DNA of 64,000 nucleotides from an uncultured Vampirovibrio sp. (GTDB lineage Bacteria; Cyanobacteriota; Vampirovibrionia; Gastranaerophilales; Gastranaerophilaceae), in assembly GCA_910583875.1 (NCBI GenBank), contig CAJTXT010000001.1, positions 62,001 through 126,000 on the forward strand, read 5' to 3'. Both the position numbers and the translations under genes were made by a program. Below the pieces are notes generated by a model. The model searched no databases. It was not told the DNA's origin and was given only the letters and a program-made list of their open reading frames with translations. This document shows positions 17,187 through 27,008 of the stretch, one piece after another (within the stretch, counting starts at the first letter, position 1; each line of letters begins with the position of its first letter).

Positions 17187-18533
17187 ATGAAAACAACAAG
17201 ATTAACTTTATATATTTTCTTAAGCCTTGTAATAGGAGTATTAGTTGGTTGGAAGTTTCCTGAAATAGGTAAACAAATGCAGCCTTTAGCTCATATGTTT
17301 TTGAATATGATTAAAATGATTATTGCTCCTTTATTATTTTCTGTTGTTGTTACAGGTATTGCTTCACACGGAAATATAAATTCGCTTGGAAAATTAGGTG
17401 CAAAAACTTTAATATATTTCGCTACTGCAACATCTTTTGCTTTAATTATAGGTTTAAGTGTTGGTTTGATATTTAAACCGGGTGATGGTTTTACAACTGC
17501 AATATCTCAAAATATGATTGATACAGCAAACTCAATGGCTGCACAAAATACTCACGCATCTTTTACTGATATGCTTGTTAATATTATACCAACTAGTATT
17601 ATTGGGTCTATGGCAAATGGTAACTTATTACAAATTGTTGTATTTTCTATATTCTTTGCTCTTGCAATATGTGCGGTTGGAGAAAAAGCAAAACCAGTTT
17701 TAAATTGTGTTTCATCTCTATCTGAAATAATGTTTAAATTCACTCAAATTGTAATGAACTTCGCACCTATTGGTGTTTTTGGTGCTATTTCATATACAAT
17801 TGCTGAAAGTGGAATGAGTATAATGCTAAATTATGCAAAAATTATAGCTTCATTATATTTTGCATTATTTATATTCTTATTTGTAGTTATAAATGTTACT
17901 TGCAGAATTGTCGGAGTTTCGGCTTTAGCATTATTACGCGCAATCAGAGAACCTGTAATGCTTGCTTTTACTACAGCAACATCAGAAGCTGCACTTCCTC
18001 AAGCAATGAAAATAATGGAGAATTTTGGAGTATCTAAAAACATTGTAGGTTTTGTAATGCCTACCGGTTATACTTTTAACCTTGATGGTTCTACTTTATA
18101 CCTAGCGCTCGCTATGTTATTTTCACTTCAAATTGTTGGTATTCAACTTGAACCGGCCCAGCTCCTTTTTGTTATGGGAACTTTAATGCTTACAAGTAAA
18201 GGAATAGCTGGTGTTCCAAGGGTTTCACTTGTTATTTTGGCTGGTACTCTATCAAGTTTTGGGTATCCGATTTTAGGCGTAGCAATTTTACTTGGAATAG
18301 ATCATATTCTTGATATGGGCAGAACAACAATAAATTTAATAGGAAATTGTATAGCAACTGTTGTTATTGCAAGATGGGAAAATGAATTTAACTATACAAA
18401 AATGGAAGAATTTAATAAACAATTTAAAAAAACTAAAAAACAATTTTTCCCAATATTAAAAAGAGAAGTTATCCAAAAATACGATATCGAAGAACATTCT
18501 GAATATGGAATGTCTGATATTCATGAAAAATAA
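17187..18533 (+). CDS. dicarboxylate/amino acid:cation symporter (DAACS family)
   Basis: Inner-membrane secondary transporter of C4-dicarboxylates or glutamate/aspartate. 448 residues with eight or so membrane segments. Family motifs are present: TATSEAALP (re-entrant hairpin 1), NLDGSTLYLA in place of the usual NMDGT, and SKGIAGVPRVS (re-entrant hairpin 2). Substrate (glutamate, aspartate, succinate or other) and coupling ion are not resolved. A TATAAT at 17160-17165 and an AGGA ribosome-binding site precede the ATG. Ends five bases from the convergent AsmA-like gene. Confidence 0.92.
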   Translation: MKTTRLTLYIFLSLVIGVLVGWKFPEIGKQMQPLAHMFLNMIKMIIAPLLFSVVVTGIASHGNINSLGKLGAKTLIYFATATSFALIIGLSVGLIFKPGDGFTTAISQNMIDTANSMAAQNTHASFTDMLVNIIPTSIIGSMANGNLLQIVVFSIFFALAICAVGEKAKPVLNCVSSLSEIMFKFTQIVMNFAPIGVFGAISYTIAESGMSIMLNYAKIIASLYFALFIFLFVVINVTCRIVGVSALALLRAIREPVMLAFTTATSEAALPQAMKIMENFGVSKNIVGFVMPTGYTFNLDGSTLYLALAMLFSLQIVGIQLEPAQLLFVMGTLMLTSKGIAGVPRVSLVILAGTLSSFGYPILGVAILLGIDHILDMGRTTINLIGNCIATVVIARWENEFNYTKMEEFNKQFKKTKKQFFPILKREVIQKYDIEEHSEYGMSDIHEK

Positions 18534-18538
18534 TTAAC

Positions 18539-21500
18539 CTATAAATTTTGAAATATATCAGAAAATTCAGGCAGAGTTTCTTTTTGTTCTAGTTTATACT
18601 TATCAGAAATTATCCAGCTAAATGAATTTACTGCTTTTACTGAATTTATATTTCCATATATATTTACTTTAAATGTATTTGTTTTATCAGATTTTAAATT
18701 ATATAAATCAGGTATATTTTTCATTGTATTGTCAGGTATTACAGTTACTTTTATTTCTCTTTTTCCTTGTTGTGCATTCATTAATTCTGAAAGTGAAACA
18801 TTGCCGAAAGAACCTAATTTGGATTTTATTTCATCAGATATACGTCCATAAATGTCAATATTAGCTTGACTTGTAAGCATATTATGTCTGCCTTTTATAA
18901 ATAAGCTCATATTAGTACCAACAGTTTGAATTCCTTCAGTTATAAGATATCCGTTTTGGAACAATAAAGAGCCAGATGCTTGTCTATATTGTGTTGTATT
19001 ATCATGAACTATAGCGTCTGCAATTCTATTTAGTGTTGCATTTAATAAACCATGGTATAAAAGATTTTGCGCATATAAATAATATTCAAATTTACCAAGT
19101 GAGCCCATTTTCCCATTTTGCGCATTAAATTTTAATGAACCTGTTAATGATTTCAAAATTTCATTATAATTTCCAGTTGATAAAGAGATTTTAGCATTAA
19201 AATCTGCTCTTCCGGCAAGATTATCGTGTAATTGACATAAGTCATATAATGAACTTTTTATATCTATTCCACGCCCATTTAGGTTAATATCAAGCTTACC
19301 AAGCGGCAAATTATATTTAATATCACCTTCAACATTACCTGTATATGCTTTTGCAGAAATATTAGAAACCTTAATTATATTATTTTCAATTTGAATATCG
19401 CTGCTAATATCATTAGCCTTTAATTCAAGAATTTTAAACTTATTTATAGTCGCTGTGCCTTTTTTTACAGTCACTAAAGAATTTGCAAATAAATTCCGTT
19501 CCTTTTCTATCATTGAAAAGAAAGAATTTAAATCTAAATTCATAGAATGCAATTGCAAGTTTGATACTACTATATTTTTTATATCCAAAGAAGGTATAAC
19601 GTCTGCAATTATATTAAAAGCAGAATCATTAATTTGAACATCCGGAGCAATGATTCTTATATTATTTCCTGAAAAACTTACATCTGCATTCTTAACGGAA
19701 GTAAGATATTTCTTAATATTATATGTATGAATTTTGGCATTACCTTTAATTTCCGGAGATTTTAAAGTTTTATTTAAAAGTAAATTAGCATTTAAAGATA
19801 TTTCTTCACCGCCTAAAAAATTAGTGGAAATCGTTAATGAATTTGGAATTAATACTTTTAAATTATCAAAAATAACTTCTTTATCCTTTATAACTTTTCC
19901 TGCTATTGATATGATTTTAGGCATTTTCTCTGAATTTATCTTATATTCATTTAATGATAAATCTTTTATCAAAACATTATTTTTTATAATTTCACAATCA
20001 ACATTTAATATAGATGGCTTTTGAAATAATTCTCGTATTACAACATAAGACAAATAATTATTTTTATCTGCTTTTAATTCTGCCTTTACGTTCAATTTTT
20101 CGCCAAGCAGTTCCAAAGTTCCTGCTGTTTCTATTTTCCCAACTGCTTTATATGGAAGTTTAACTTCCTGCTTTAATAAATCTGCAATTGCAGATGATAA
20201 GATATTTCCTGAAAATATTATTTTTCCGGAAGGATTCTTAGCATAATTATTAATAATACCTGACAATTTTATAGAATATGGTGCTGATATTATATTTTCT
20301 GGAATAGTAATTTTCTTTTCATCAAAAGAGATTTTAAATTCAGGTGCTGTAAATTTACTATAATTATATTTTGCAGAAGCATTATGGCAGAGAACTTCTC
20401 CTGTATACTTTTTCTCATCACCTTCAATTTTCAAAGCCAAATTATTAACTGATACAGGAATATTATAAGTTTTATCTTTAAAGCTAAAGTTATTTAACTT
20501 AATATCGGTATTTAATTTATATGACTTATTAAGAGTTCCCGTAATATCAGAATTAAAAGAAAGCTTACCGTTTAAAACATTAACAGGAAGTGTTTTATTC
20601 AAATCAAAAATATTTATAACATGGTTTAAATCCAAATTTTCAGAAAAAGCATTAAGTTTAAATTGAACATTTTCATCAATTGTACCTTTTATATTTACAG
20701 GAGTTTGATTTACTTTTGCATTTGCTTTTTCAATCAATATATTATTATTATTCAAATTAATAAACGCATTTATATCTGTTATTGAATAAGGTAAAGATTT
20801 ATGTTTTATAACTGCATTTATTATCTTTGCGCTACCGGAAGATTTCAATTTTTTAAAATCGGAACTAATATTAAAATCTGCATCTAAAAGCCCTTTTGCG
20901 CTAATTTCATTTAAAGGATTTTGAATATTTAATATTTCGGAGATTTCAGAAACTATTTTTACAAGGTTATTAATATTTATATTTTTAGCTTTTGCATTCA
21001 AATCAATATTCTTTTTATCCCCGAATGAAAATTTACCTTTAACCTTTGCGCTATCTGTTTTAGAGGTATGTAAGATAGAATCTATCTCAACTTCTTGACC
21101 TTTAAAAGTCAACTCTGCTTTATTATTGGAGCTTACAATATCATCAAGTTTTAAAGATAAATCTTTAATATTCAAATTTCCGTATATATTATTTGCTTTA
21201 TCAATTTTTAAATGACCGAAGATATCTGCCTTTACATCTGATTCCATAATCGTTTTAAACGGAGAAAAAGTAAATTGTTTTTTATCTGAATTTAAAGCAG
21301 AAATTATATCAACATCATATTTAATATATTTTTTTTCGTCTTGGAATAATGCTCCATTTAGTGCAATATGAGCTTTATCATTTAATTTCAAGTCTTTTAA
21401 CAGAAGTTCATTACCCTCAAGATAAAAAACTTTGCCGATTGATTCATCTTTAAATTTAATTTTATAATTTTCGCAAATAGTATCATATATAAGTGCATCT

Positions 21501-21940
21501 AACTTAAATCCGTTTGTATTAATAACTTTAGACACATCAATATATTTTTCTAACGAAGTTGAAAAATCTTTGTATAAGGTAATATTAATAATTGGGCGTG
21601 TAAATTTAGCATCTTTTATTTCTATTTTTTTAAATATTAAAGGCAAAATTTTAACCTTGATATCAGACTCTTTTAACTTTAGAAAAATCTCACCGTCAGG
21701 ATACAGCACCGCCGTATGATACATGTGTATTTTTAAATATGGAGTAAGGCTTTTCTTAAAAGAAATATCTTCACAATCTATTTTAAAGCCTGTTTCTTTT
21801 TCAACAGCTTCGGCAAAAGTTTGTTTATATTTGTTCAAATCAATAACATTTGGCAGCGCAATTAAAGCACCATAATATAGTGCGGTAAAAGAAGCTGCGC
21901 TTATAAGCACACCAATAGTTATTTTTTTCCAAATCTGCAT
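18539..21940 (-). CDS. large AsmA-like envelope protein
   Basis: 1133 residues with a single N-terminal membrane segment (about 7-29) and the rest outside the inner membrane. The N-terminus (NVIDLNKYKQTFAEAVEKETG) matches the AsmA start, which reads P-x-L/I-D-x-x-x-Y. A long series of short beta strands follows, alternating polar and hydrophobic residues, with the AsmA C-terminal block near residues 915-1060. Family members such as AsmA, TamB and YhdP form bridges across the envelope for lipids or outer-membrane assembly. Which member this equals is unclear. It follows atpG on the same strand by 4 bp. Confidence 0.75.
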   Translation of the reverse strand: MQIWKKITIGVLISAASFTALYYGALIALPNVIDLNKYKQTFAEAVEKETGFKIDCEDISFKKSLTPYLKIHMYHTAVLYPDGEIFLKLKESDIKVKILPLIFKKIEIKDAKFTRPIINITLYKDFSTSLEKYIDVSKVINTNGFKLDALIYDTICENYKIKFKDESIGKVFYLEGNELLLKDLKLNDKAHIALNGALFQDEKKYIKYDVDIISALNSDKKQFTFSPFKTIMESDVKADIFGHLKIDKANNIYGNLNIKDLSLKLDDIVSSNNKAELTFKGQEVEIDSILHTSKTDSAKVKGKFSFGDKKNIDLNAKAKNININNLVKIVSEISEILNIQNPLNEISAKGLLDADFNISSDFKKLKSSGSAKIINAVIKHKSLPYSITDINAFINLNNNNILIEKANAKVNQTPVNIKGTIDENVQFKLNAFSENLDLNHVINIFDLNKTLPVNVLNGKLSFNSDITGTLNKSYKLNTDIKLNNFSFKDKTYNIPVSVNNLALKIEGDEKKYTGEVLCHNASAKYNYSKFTAPEFKISFDEKKITIPENIISAPYSIKLSGIINNYAKNPSGKIIFSGNILSSAIADLLKQEVKLPYKAVGKIETAGTLELLGEKLNVKAELKADKNNYLSYVVIRELFQKPSILNVDCEIIKNNVLIKDLSLNEYKINSEKMPKIISIAGKVIKDKEVIFDNLKVLIPNSLTISTNFLGGEEISLNANLLLNKTLKSPEIKGNAKIHTYNIKKYLTSVKNADVSFSGNNIRIIAPDVQINDSAFNIIADVIPSLDIKNIVVSNLQLHSMNLDLNSFFSMIEKERNLFANSLVTVKKGTATINKFKILELKANDISSDIQIENNIIKVSNISAKAYTGNVEGDIKYNLPLGKLDINLNGRGIDIKSSLYDLCQLHDNLAGRADFNAKISLSTGNYNEILKSLTGSLKFNAQNGKMGSLGKFEYYLYAQNLLYHGLLNATLNRIADAIVHDNTTQYRQASGSLLFQNGYLITEGIQTVGTNMSLFIKGRHNMLTSQANIDIYGRISDEIKSKLGSFGNVSLSELMNAQQGKREIKVTVIPDNTMKNIPDLYNLKSDKTNTFKVNIYGNINSVKAVNSFSWIISDKYKLEQKETLPEFSDIFQNL

Positions 21941-21944
21941 TTTT

Positions 21945-22868
21945 TTACTTATTATTTATTGCGATACTACCGCCGACAATTTCTGTCAGCTCTTGAGTTA
22001 TCATTGCTTGTCTTGCTTTATTATAATCTATAGTTAATTTTTGAATCATTTCATCAGCATTATTACAAGCTGCTGACATTGCTGTCATTCTTGATGCTAA
22101 CTCACTTGCTATAGATTCTAGCATAGCTTGAAAAATTATACTTGATATAAATAGAGGAACTAATTCAGATAAAACAGAAGAAATATTTGGTTCTATTTCC
22201 ATATCTGAAAATTCTTCTTTAGTATATTCAAAATCAATTTCATCTAAAGGAAGAATATCCCACTTTTCAACAGAATAAGACATCATATTTTTAAAACGGG
22301 TTGTAATAATTTCCATTGAATCAATATTACCGTTTACAAAAGAACGTGCCATATCTGCTGCAACTAATCTTGCCTGTGAAGAAGTTGGATTTTCACTAAA
22401 AGTTAAATAAGTTTGAGTTATTGTAAATCCGTTTTCATCAGCAACACGTTTTAGGGCATTATAGCCTTTTTGTCCTATAATAAATAACTCGCATCTAATT
22501 CCTTTTTCTTTATATTCTTGAATTGTTTTTAAAGTATATCTTACAAGGTTTGCATTAAATGCGCCTGAAAGTCCTTTATTAGATGTAATTATAAGCAAAC
22601 CTACATTTTTAATAGGTCTTTCCTGCAATAATACAGGATAATTATTTAAAGGCTCTTTAAAATTAGTTTCCTGCACTTCTACTTCGCTAATAGAATGTAA
22701 AAGACGGTAAAACATTTTTTCAAGCTCAAAAGTAAATGGTCTTGAAGCTTTAACTTTGTTTTCAAACTTTTTAACTTTTGCAGAAGCAACCATTTTCATA
22801 GCACGCGTAATTTTTTGTGTACTTACAATTGAGTTTATTCTGTTTCTTATCTTTTTTAAATTAGCCAT
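21945..22868 (-). CDS. atpG: ATP synthase gamma subunit
   Basis: Central rotor shaft of F1. The N-terminus MANLKKIRNRINSIVSTQKI has the family RI-SI-T-KIT pattern (ITRAMKMVA follows), and the C-terminus MTAMSAACNNADEMI is also diagnostic. 307 residues. Last ATP synthase gene of the cluster, 11 bp after atpA. The cluster has no atpD/atpC, so beta and epsilon must be encoded elsewhere, as in cyanobacteria. Confidence 0.96.
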   Translation of the reverse strand: MANLKKIRNRINSIVSTQKITRAMKMVASAKVKKFENKVKASRPFTFELEKMFYRLLHSISEVEVQETNFKEPLNNYPVLLQERPIKNVGLLIITSNKGLSGAFNANLVRYTLKTIQEYKEKGIRCELFIIGQKGYNALKRVADENGFTITQTYLTFSENPTSSQARLVAADMARSFVNGNIDSMEIITTRFKNMMSYSVEKWDILPLDEIDFEYTKEEFSDMEIEPNISSVLSELVPLFISSIIFQAMLESIASELASRMTAMSAACNNADEMIQKLTIDYNKARQAMITQELTEIVGGSIAINNK

Positions 22869-22879
22869 TTTTAACCTTA

Positions 22880-24397
22880 TTATTTAAAGAAATTAGTTTT
22901 ATAGTTATTTAATTTTTCGCGAAGTGCATTCATATCTTCATCAGACAATTTTTCACCCGCGTTTAATTTATCTGAAAGTTCTTTCATATTAGCATCAAAG
23001 AAATCAAACCAGCCTTGTTTAAAATCTCTAATTCTTGTATTTTCAACATCATCTAAAAGTCCTTCATTTGCAGCAAATAGAATGCTGATTTGCTGTGCAA
23101 CGCTTAAAGGTGAATATTGAGGCTGTTTTAGAACTTCTGTTAATTTTTGACCGCGTGTTAATTGGTCTTTTGTAGCTTTATCTAAATCACTTGCAAATTG
23201 TGCAAATGCTTCAAGCTCTCTAAATTGGGCAAGGTCTAATCTTAATTTACCTGCAACCTGTTTAATACCTTTTGTTTGAGCCGCACCACCAACACGAGAT
23301 ACTGAAATACCTGCATTAATAGCAGGTCTTGTGCCTGCGTTGAACAAGTTAGATTCCAAGAAAATCTGACCGTCAGTAATAGAAATTACGTTTGTAGGAA
23401 TATATGCTGAAACGTCACCTGCTTGTGTTTCAATAATAGGAAGCGCTGTAATACTACCGCCGCCAAGTTCATCATTAAGTTTACAAGCTCTTTCAAGTAA
23501 TCTTGAATGCAAATAGAATACATCCCCAGGATATGCTTCACGCCCTGATGGTCTTTTTAATAATAAACTCATTGCACGATATGCTTGAGCGTGTTTTGAA
23601 AGGTCATCATAAATAATTAAGCAGTGTTTGCCTTGTTCCATAAATTCTTCTGCAATAGCGCAGCCTGCAAATGGTGCAATATACTGCATTGGTGCAGATT
23701 CATTAGCAGGAGCGGAAACTATAATTGTATATTCCATAGCTCCAAAGTTTTCTAATGTTTTAGCCAATTGTGCAACGGTTGAAGTCTTTTGACCGATTGC
23801 AACATATATACAAATAACATCTTTACCTTTTTGGTTAATGATAGTATCAATAGCAATAGCTGTTTTACCTGTTTGACGGTCACCGATAATAAGTTCTCTT
23901 TGCCCTCTTCCTATAGGAGTCAAAGCATCAATAGCTGTTAAACCTGTTTGTAAAGGTTCGCAAACTGATTTTCTTGTAACAATCCCAGGTGCAACTCTTT
24001 CAATAGGACGTGTTTTATCAGATTGAATGTCACCATTACCGTCAACAGGAATACCTGTTGGATCAATTATTCTGCCCAATAAGCCTTCTTCAACGGGAAC
24101 AGAAGCAATTCGTCCCGTAGTTCTAACAGTCATACCTTCTTTAATATGAGTATATTCACCCAAAATTACAACCCCGACATTATCTTCTTCAAGGTTTAAT
24201 ACAATACCTAAAGTACCTTTGCCGTCTTCAAATTCTACAAGTTCACTTGCCATTGCGTCAGATAAACCGTAAATTCTTGAAATTCCGTCAGCTACTTCAA
24301 GAACTGTACCTACATTTTTAACTTCAAGTTTTGATTCATAATTTTGAAGTTTTTCTTTTATTATCGAAGTTATTTCATCAGGATTAATTATTGCCAT
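22880..24397 (-). CDS. atpA: ATP synthase alpha subunit
   Basis: Non-catalytic nucleotide-binding subunit of F1. Walker A is GDRQTGKT, followed by ADAx-type IDTIINQKG. The ATP synthase alpha/beta signature PAINAGISVSRVG is near residue 360. 505 residues, normal. Its start overlaps the end of atpH by 14 bp. Confidence 0.97.
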   Translation of the reverse strand: MAIINPDEITSIIKEKLQNYESKLEVKNVGTVLEVADGISRIYGLSDAMASELVEFEDGKGTLGIVLNLEEDNVGVVILGEYTHIKEGMTVRTTGRIASVPVEEGLLGRIIDPTGIPVDGNGDIQSDKTRPIERVAPGIVTRKSVCEPLQTGLTAIDALTPIGRGQRELIIGDRQTGKTAIAIDTIINQKGKDVICIYVAIGQKTSTVAQLAKTLENFGAMEYTIIVSAPANESAPMQYIAPFAGCAIAEEFMEQGKHCLIIYDDLSKHAQAYRAMSLLLKRPSGREAYPGDVFYLHSRLLERACKLNDELGGGSITALPIIETQAGDVSAYIPTNVISITDGQIFLESNLFNAGTRPAINAGISVSRVGGAAQTKGIKQVAGKLRLDLAQFRELEAFAQFASDLDKATKDQLTRGQKLTEVLKQPQYSPLSVAQQISILFAANEGLLDDVENTRIRDFKQGWFDFFDANMKELSDKLNAGEKLSDEDMNALREKLNNYKTNFFK

Positions 24398-24956
24398 ATC
24401 TGTTTCCCTTTGTTAATTGTTTTTTCATAGTGTCAAATTTTGTTTTTAAACTGCAATCAATAGTTTTATCGCCTATTTCAATAACAAGCCCGCCTATAAT
24501 ATCAGGGTTTATTGTGTATTCAGGCTCTACTTTTTTTGATAGTTTATATTCTAATTTCTGTATAATTCTGCTTTTTTGATTATCATTTAATTCAATAGCA
24601 GAAATAACTACAGGTTTTGCTATATTTCTATATTCATTATAAGAAGCGCTGTATTGGTTTATAACCTCATCAAGTATATTTAACCTGTTATTATCAAGAA
24701 GAAGTAATATAAAATCCATTGTAATTTTATCAACATGAACTGCGAATACCTTTTGCGCAATTTCTTTTTTATCGTTCATTGTTACAACTGGATTTAATAA
24801 AGCATTTTGAAGCATTTCGTTAGATTTGATTGTTTCAGCTATAAATAATAAATCATCATAAATTTTTGAAACTTTATCTGACTCAATTGCTGATTCAATT
24901 AATGCATTTGAATATTTTCTGGCTATTTTTATATTTTTAATATCACCTATTTTCAT
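24384..24956 (-). CDS. atpH: ATP synthase delta subunit
   Basis: Peripheral-stalk subunit linking F1 to the b/b' dimer. 190 residues. The N-terminus ARKYSNALIESAIE and the C-terminus NPDIIGGLVIEIGDKTIDCS match the OSCP/delta family. Overlaps atpF by 4 bp (ATGA type) and atpA by 14 bp. Confidence 0.93.
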   Translation of the reverse strand: MKIGDIKNIKIARKYSNALIESAIESDKVSKIYDDLLFIAETIKSNEMLQNALLNPVVTMNDKKEIAQKVFAVHVDKITMDFILLLLDNNRLNILDEVINQYSASYNEYRNIAKPVVISAIELNDNQKSRIIQKLEYKLSKKVEPEYTINPDIIGGLVIEIGDKTIDCSLKTKFDTMKKQLTKGNRYGNN

Positions 24957-25453
24957 AGAGTAATCCTATCAATTTCATCAATTGCGTTATCAATGTATTT
25001 ATTATGCAAATCATTATTTTGATTTAATTGATTTAACGCATTTTCTCTGGCTATTTCAACTGATTTTTCTGAAAGTAAAGAGGTTAATTTTTCCTTAAAC
25101 TTTTTAGTTTCAAGATTAAAAATACGTTCTGCATTATTTTCAATATCTTTTTTTTGTTCTTCTATTTCGTTTTTAATTTTTTCGCCTAAATTTTTTACGC
25201 TGTTTTCCGTACTTTTTTGGATTTTTTCTATTACAAGAGGAAGTTTATCCACCTTCTTTTTTATAATTTCCAAATCCTTATCAGATTGTTCTTTTTCATT
25301 TGTAGAAGCATCAACATAATCTTTTATTTCGCTGCGAAGAACTTCTATTTTTTCTTTTAGATTTAGTTTCATAACTAAAAATATGATTAAAAATAGAACA
25401 ATTAAGAAGTTCAAAGTATTTGTTTGTATTAATAATTGCAAGATATCTGACAT
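24953..25453 (-). CDS. atpF: ATP synthase b subunit
   Basis: Peripheral stalk, one N-terminal membrane segment (about residues 10-30, LNFLIVLFLIIFLV) followed by a long charged coiled coil to residue 150. 166 residues. Assigned as b and not b' by position: b' precedes b in cyanobacterial clusters, and here the neighbour at 25455-25922 is first. Confidence 0.85.
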   Translation of the reverse strand: MSDILQLLIQTNTLNFLIVLFLIIFLVMKLNLKEKIEVLRSEIKDYVDASTNEKEQSDKDLEIIKKKVDKLPLVIEKIQKSTENSVKNLGEKIKNEIEEQKKDIENNAERIFNLETKKFKEKLTSLLSEKSVEIARENALNQLNQNNDLHNKYIDNAIDEIDRITL

Positions 25454-25454
25454 A

Positions 25455-25922
25455 TTAACCCTGCTCTTCTTTTATTTGTGATTTATTAATCCAATCAGGA
25501 TTAATATCATTACCCAATAGTTTTTCTGAAATATTTTTAGCAATATCTACAACGCTGTCTTTTAAAGTTTCTTTTGCTTCTAAAGCAGAATTGCGAAGGC
25601 TTTCTTTCTCTTTTGAAATATTTTCAAAAAGTTCTGATTTATATTCAGAAATAACTTTTGAGCGTTCTTGTTTTAATTGCTGGGATTCTTGAGCAACCTT
25701 TAAGCGAGCCTCTGAACGAGTTTTTTCAAGTTCATCATCATGATATTTTTGATGCTTTAAAGTTTCTTCTTTAGTTTTTCTTGCATAGTCAAAATTATCA
25801 GAAACAAAATTTTGGCGTTCCTGCATAATTTTAAGAATAGGCGCATAGAAAATTTTGTTCATTATCAAAACGAACACTACAAAACTTATGACTGCTATTA
25901 AAAAGGTTGCATCAAATTCCAT
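25455..25922 (-). CDS. ATP synthase b' subunit
   Basis: Second, divergent b-type subunit (155 residues): membrane segment at about 6-26 (FLIAVISFVVFVLIMNKIFY), then PILKIMQERQNFVSDN and a charged coiled coil. Having distinct b and b' genes side by side, immediately after the c subunit gene, is a feature of photosynthetic bacteria and cyanobacteria and supports the lineage call. Confidence 0.85.
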   Translation of the reverse strand: MEFDATFLIAVISFVVFVLIMNKIFYAPILKIMQERQNFVSDNFDYARKTKEETLKHQKYHDDELEKTRSEARLKVAQESQQLKQERSKVISEYKSELFENISKEKESLRNSALEAKETLKDSVVDIAKNISEKLLGNDINPDWINKSQIKEEQG

Positions 25923-25931
25923 AATTTAAGC

Positions 25932-26174
25932 CTAGATTTTACCTATTAACATTAAAGCTACAACTAAAGCATATAAAGCACAAGCTTCTGCTAAAGCTGC
26001 ACCTAAAAGGAAGAAACCAACTGCTTTACCGGCTGCTTCAGGTTGTCTTGCAACTGCTTCCATAAGACCTTTAATACCAACACCGATACCAAGACCTGCA
26101 CCAAGACCTGCAAAACCGATTGCCAAACCTGCACCAAGCTGTGCTAAATCTGATATTGTTTTTACTTCTTCCAT
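25932..26174 (-). CDS. atpE: ATP synthase c subunit
   Basis: 80-residue proteolipid of the rotor ring: two membrane helices with the polar loop ARQPEAAGK (42-50). The ion-carrying carboxylate is Glu63 in AEACALY. The partners expected for sodium binding (Gln about 33 residues earlier, Ser/Thr next to the Glu) are absent: the residues are Ile30 and Ala64-Cys65, so proton coupling is predicted. Ribosome-binding site GAAAGGAG upstream. Confidence 0.96.
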   Translation of the reverse strand: MEEVKTISDLAQLGAGLAIGFAGLGAGLGIGVGIKGLMEAVARQPEAAGKAVGFFLLGAALAEACALYALVVALMLIGKI

Positions 26175-26192
26175 TTATATAACTCCTTTCAA

Positions 26193-26867
26193 TTAGTGTT
26201 CATTAGATACTGCCGACGTAATATAAGCTATTGTCAGCATCATAAATACAAATGCCTGTATAAAGGCAACAAAAATTTCAAATAATATAACAGGAACAGG
26301 TGCTGCAAATGCGCATAACCCAAGAACCACAGACACCAATATTTCACCTGCTAAAATATTTGCAAATAAACGAAGTGCAAGACTCAAAGGTCTTGTAATC
26401 ATTTCAAGTATATCAACCAAAGTGGTAATTATACCCGTAATATTAAATCCATGCCAGATTGCGTGAATTCCTTTTTCTTTAAAACCTTGAAATAAATAGT
26501 ATATTAACACAATAACCGCCAAAGCTGCAGTTAAATTGATGTCATTAGTCGGAGAAGCAAGTTCGCCTTGTTTTAGATGAATTAATCTTAAAGGAAGCTG
26601 TCCCATCAAGTTTGCAACAAGTATGAATAAAAACAGCGAAGCTACAATCGGGATATGTTTATTTCCGTCTTTTACTTCTGATAAATTACCCATAAAGAAT
26701 TTTAAAATACTTTCTGCAACTGCTTGAATTTTCCCTGGGATTATCTGGAGTTTTCTTGTCATAATAAATGACAAAATAATTACAACAGCCATTGCAAACC
26801 ACATAGTTAATAATGTGTCCCAATGTACATGTAAATTAAATATATAACCAGCCCAGTGTTCGCCCAT
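26193..26867 (-). CDS. atpB: ATP synthase a subunit
   Basis: Stator channel subunit of Fo. 224 residues with five or six membrane helices. The essential Arg lies in ITRPLSLALRLFANILAGEI. First gene of the cluster; no atpI-like gene is seen upstream, since the divergent hydE promoter follows. Confidence 0.96.
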   Translation of the reverse strand: MGEHWAGYIFNLHVHWDTLLTMWFAMAVVIILSFIMTRKLQIIPGKIQAVAESILKFFMGNLSEVKDGNKHIPIVASLFLFILVANLMGQLPLRLIHLKQGELASPTNDINLTAALAVIVLIYYLFQGFKEKGIHAIWHGFNITGIITTLVDILEMITRPLSLALRLFANILAGEILVSVVLGLCAFAAPVPVILFEIFVAFIQAFVFMMLTIAYITSAVSNEH

Positions 26868-26950
26868 ATATAAATCCTTATATAATCATCTTTTATGTTA
26901 GCACATACAAAAGAAAAATAGAACAAGTTATATTAATTTTTAAGTCTAAT

Positions 26951-26978
26951 TTACAAAAAAGGTTATACGTGCTAGAAT
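26951..26978 (+). promoter_or_regulatory. promoter of hydE
   Basis: -35 TTACAA (26951-26956), 16-bp spacer, -10 TAGAAT (26973-26978), ahead of the TTG start at 27009. A GGAG at 26994-26997 is the nearest ribosome-binding site. Confidence 0.45.
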
Positions 26979-27008
26979 TACAAGTCGTTTTATGGAGCAT
27001 ATATTATT

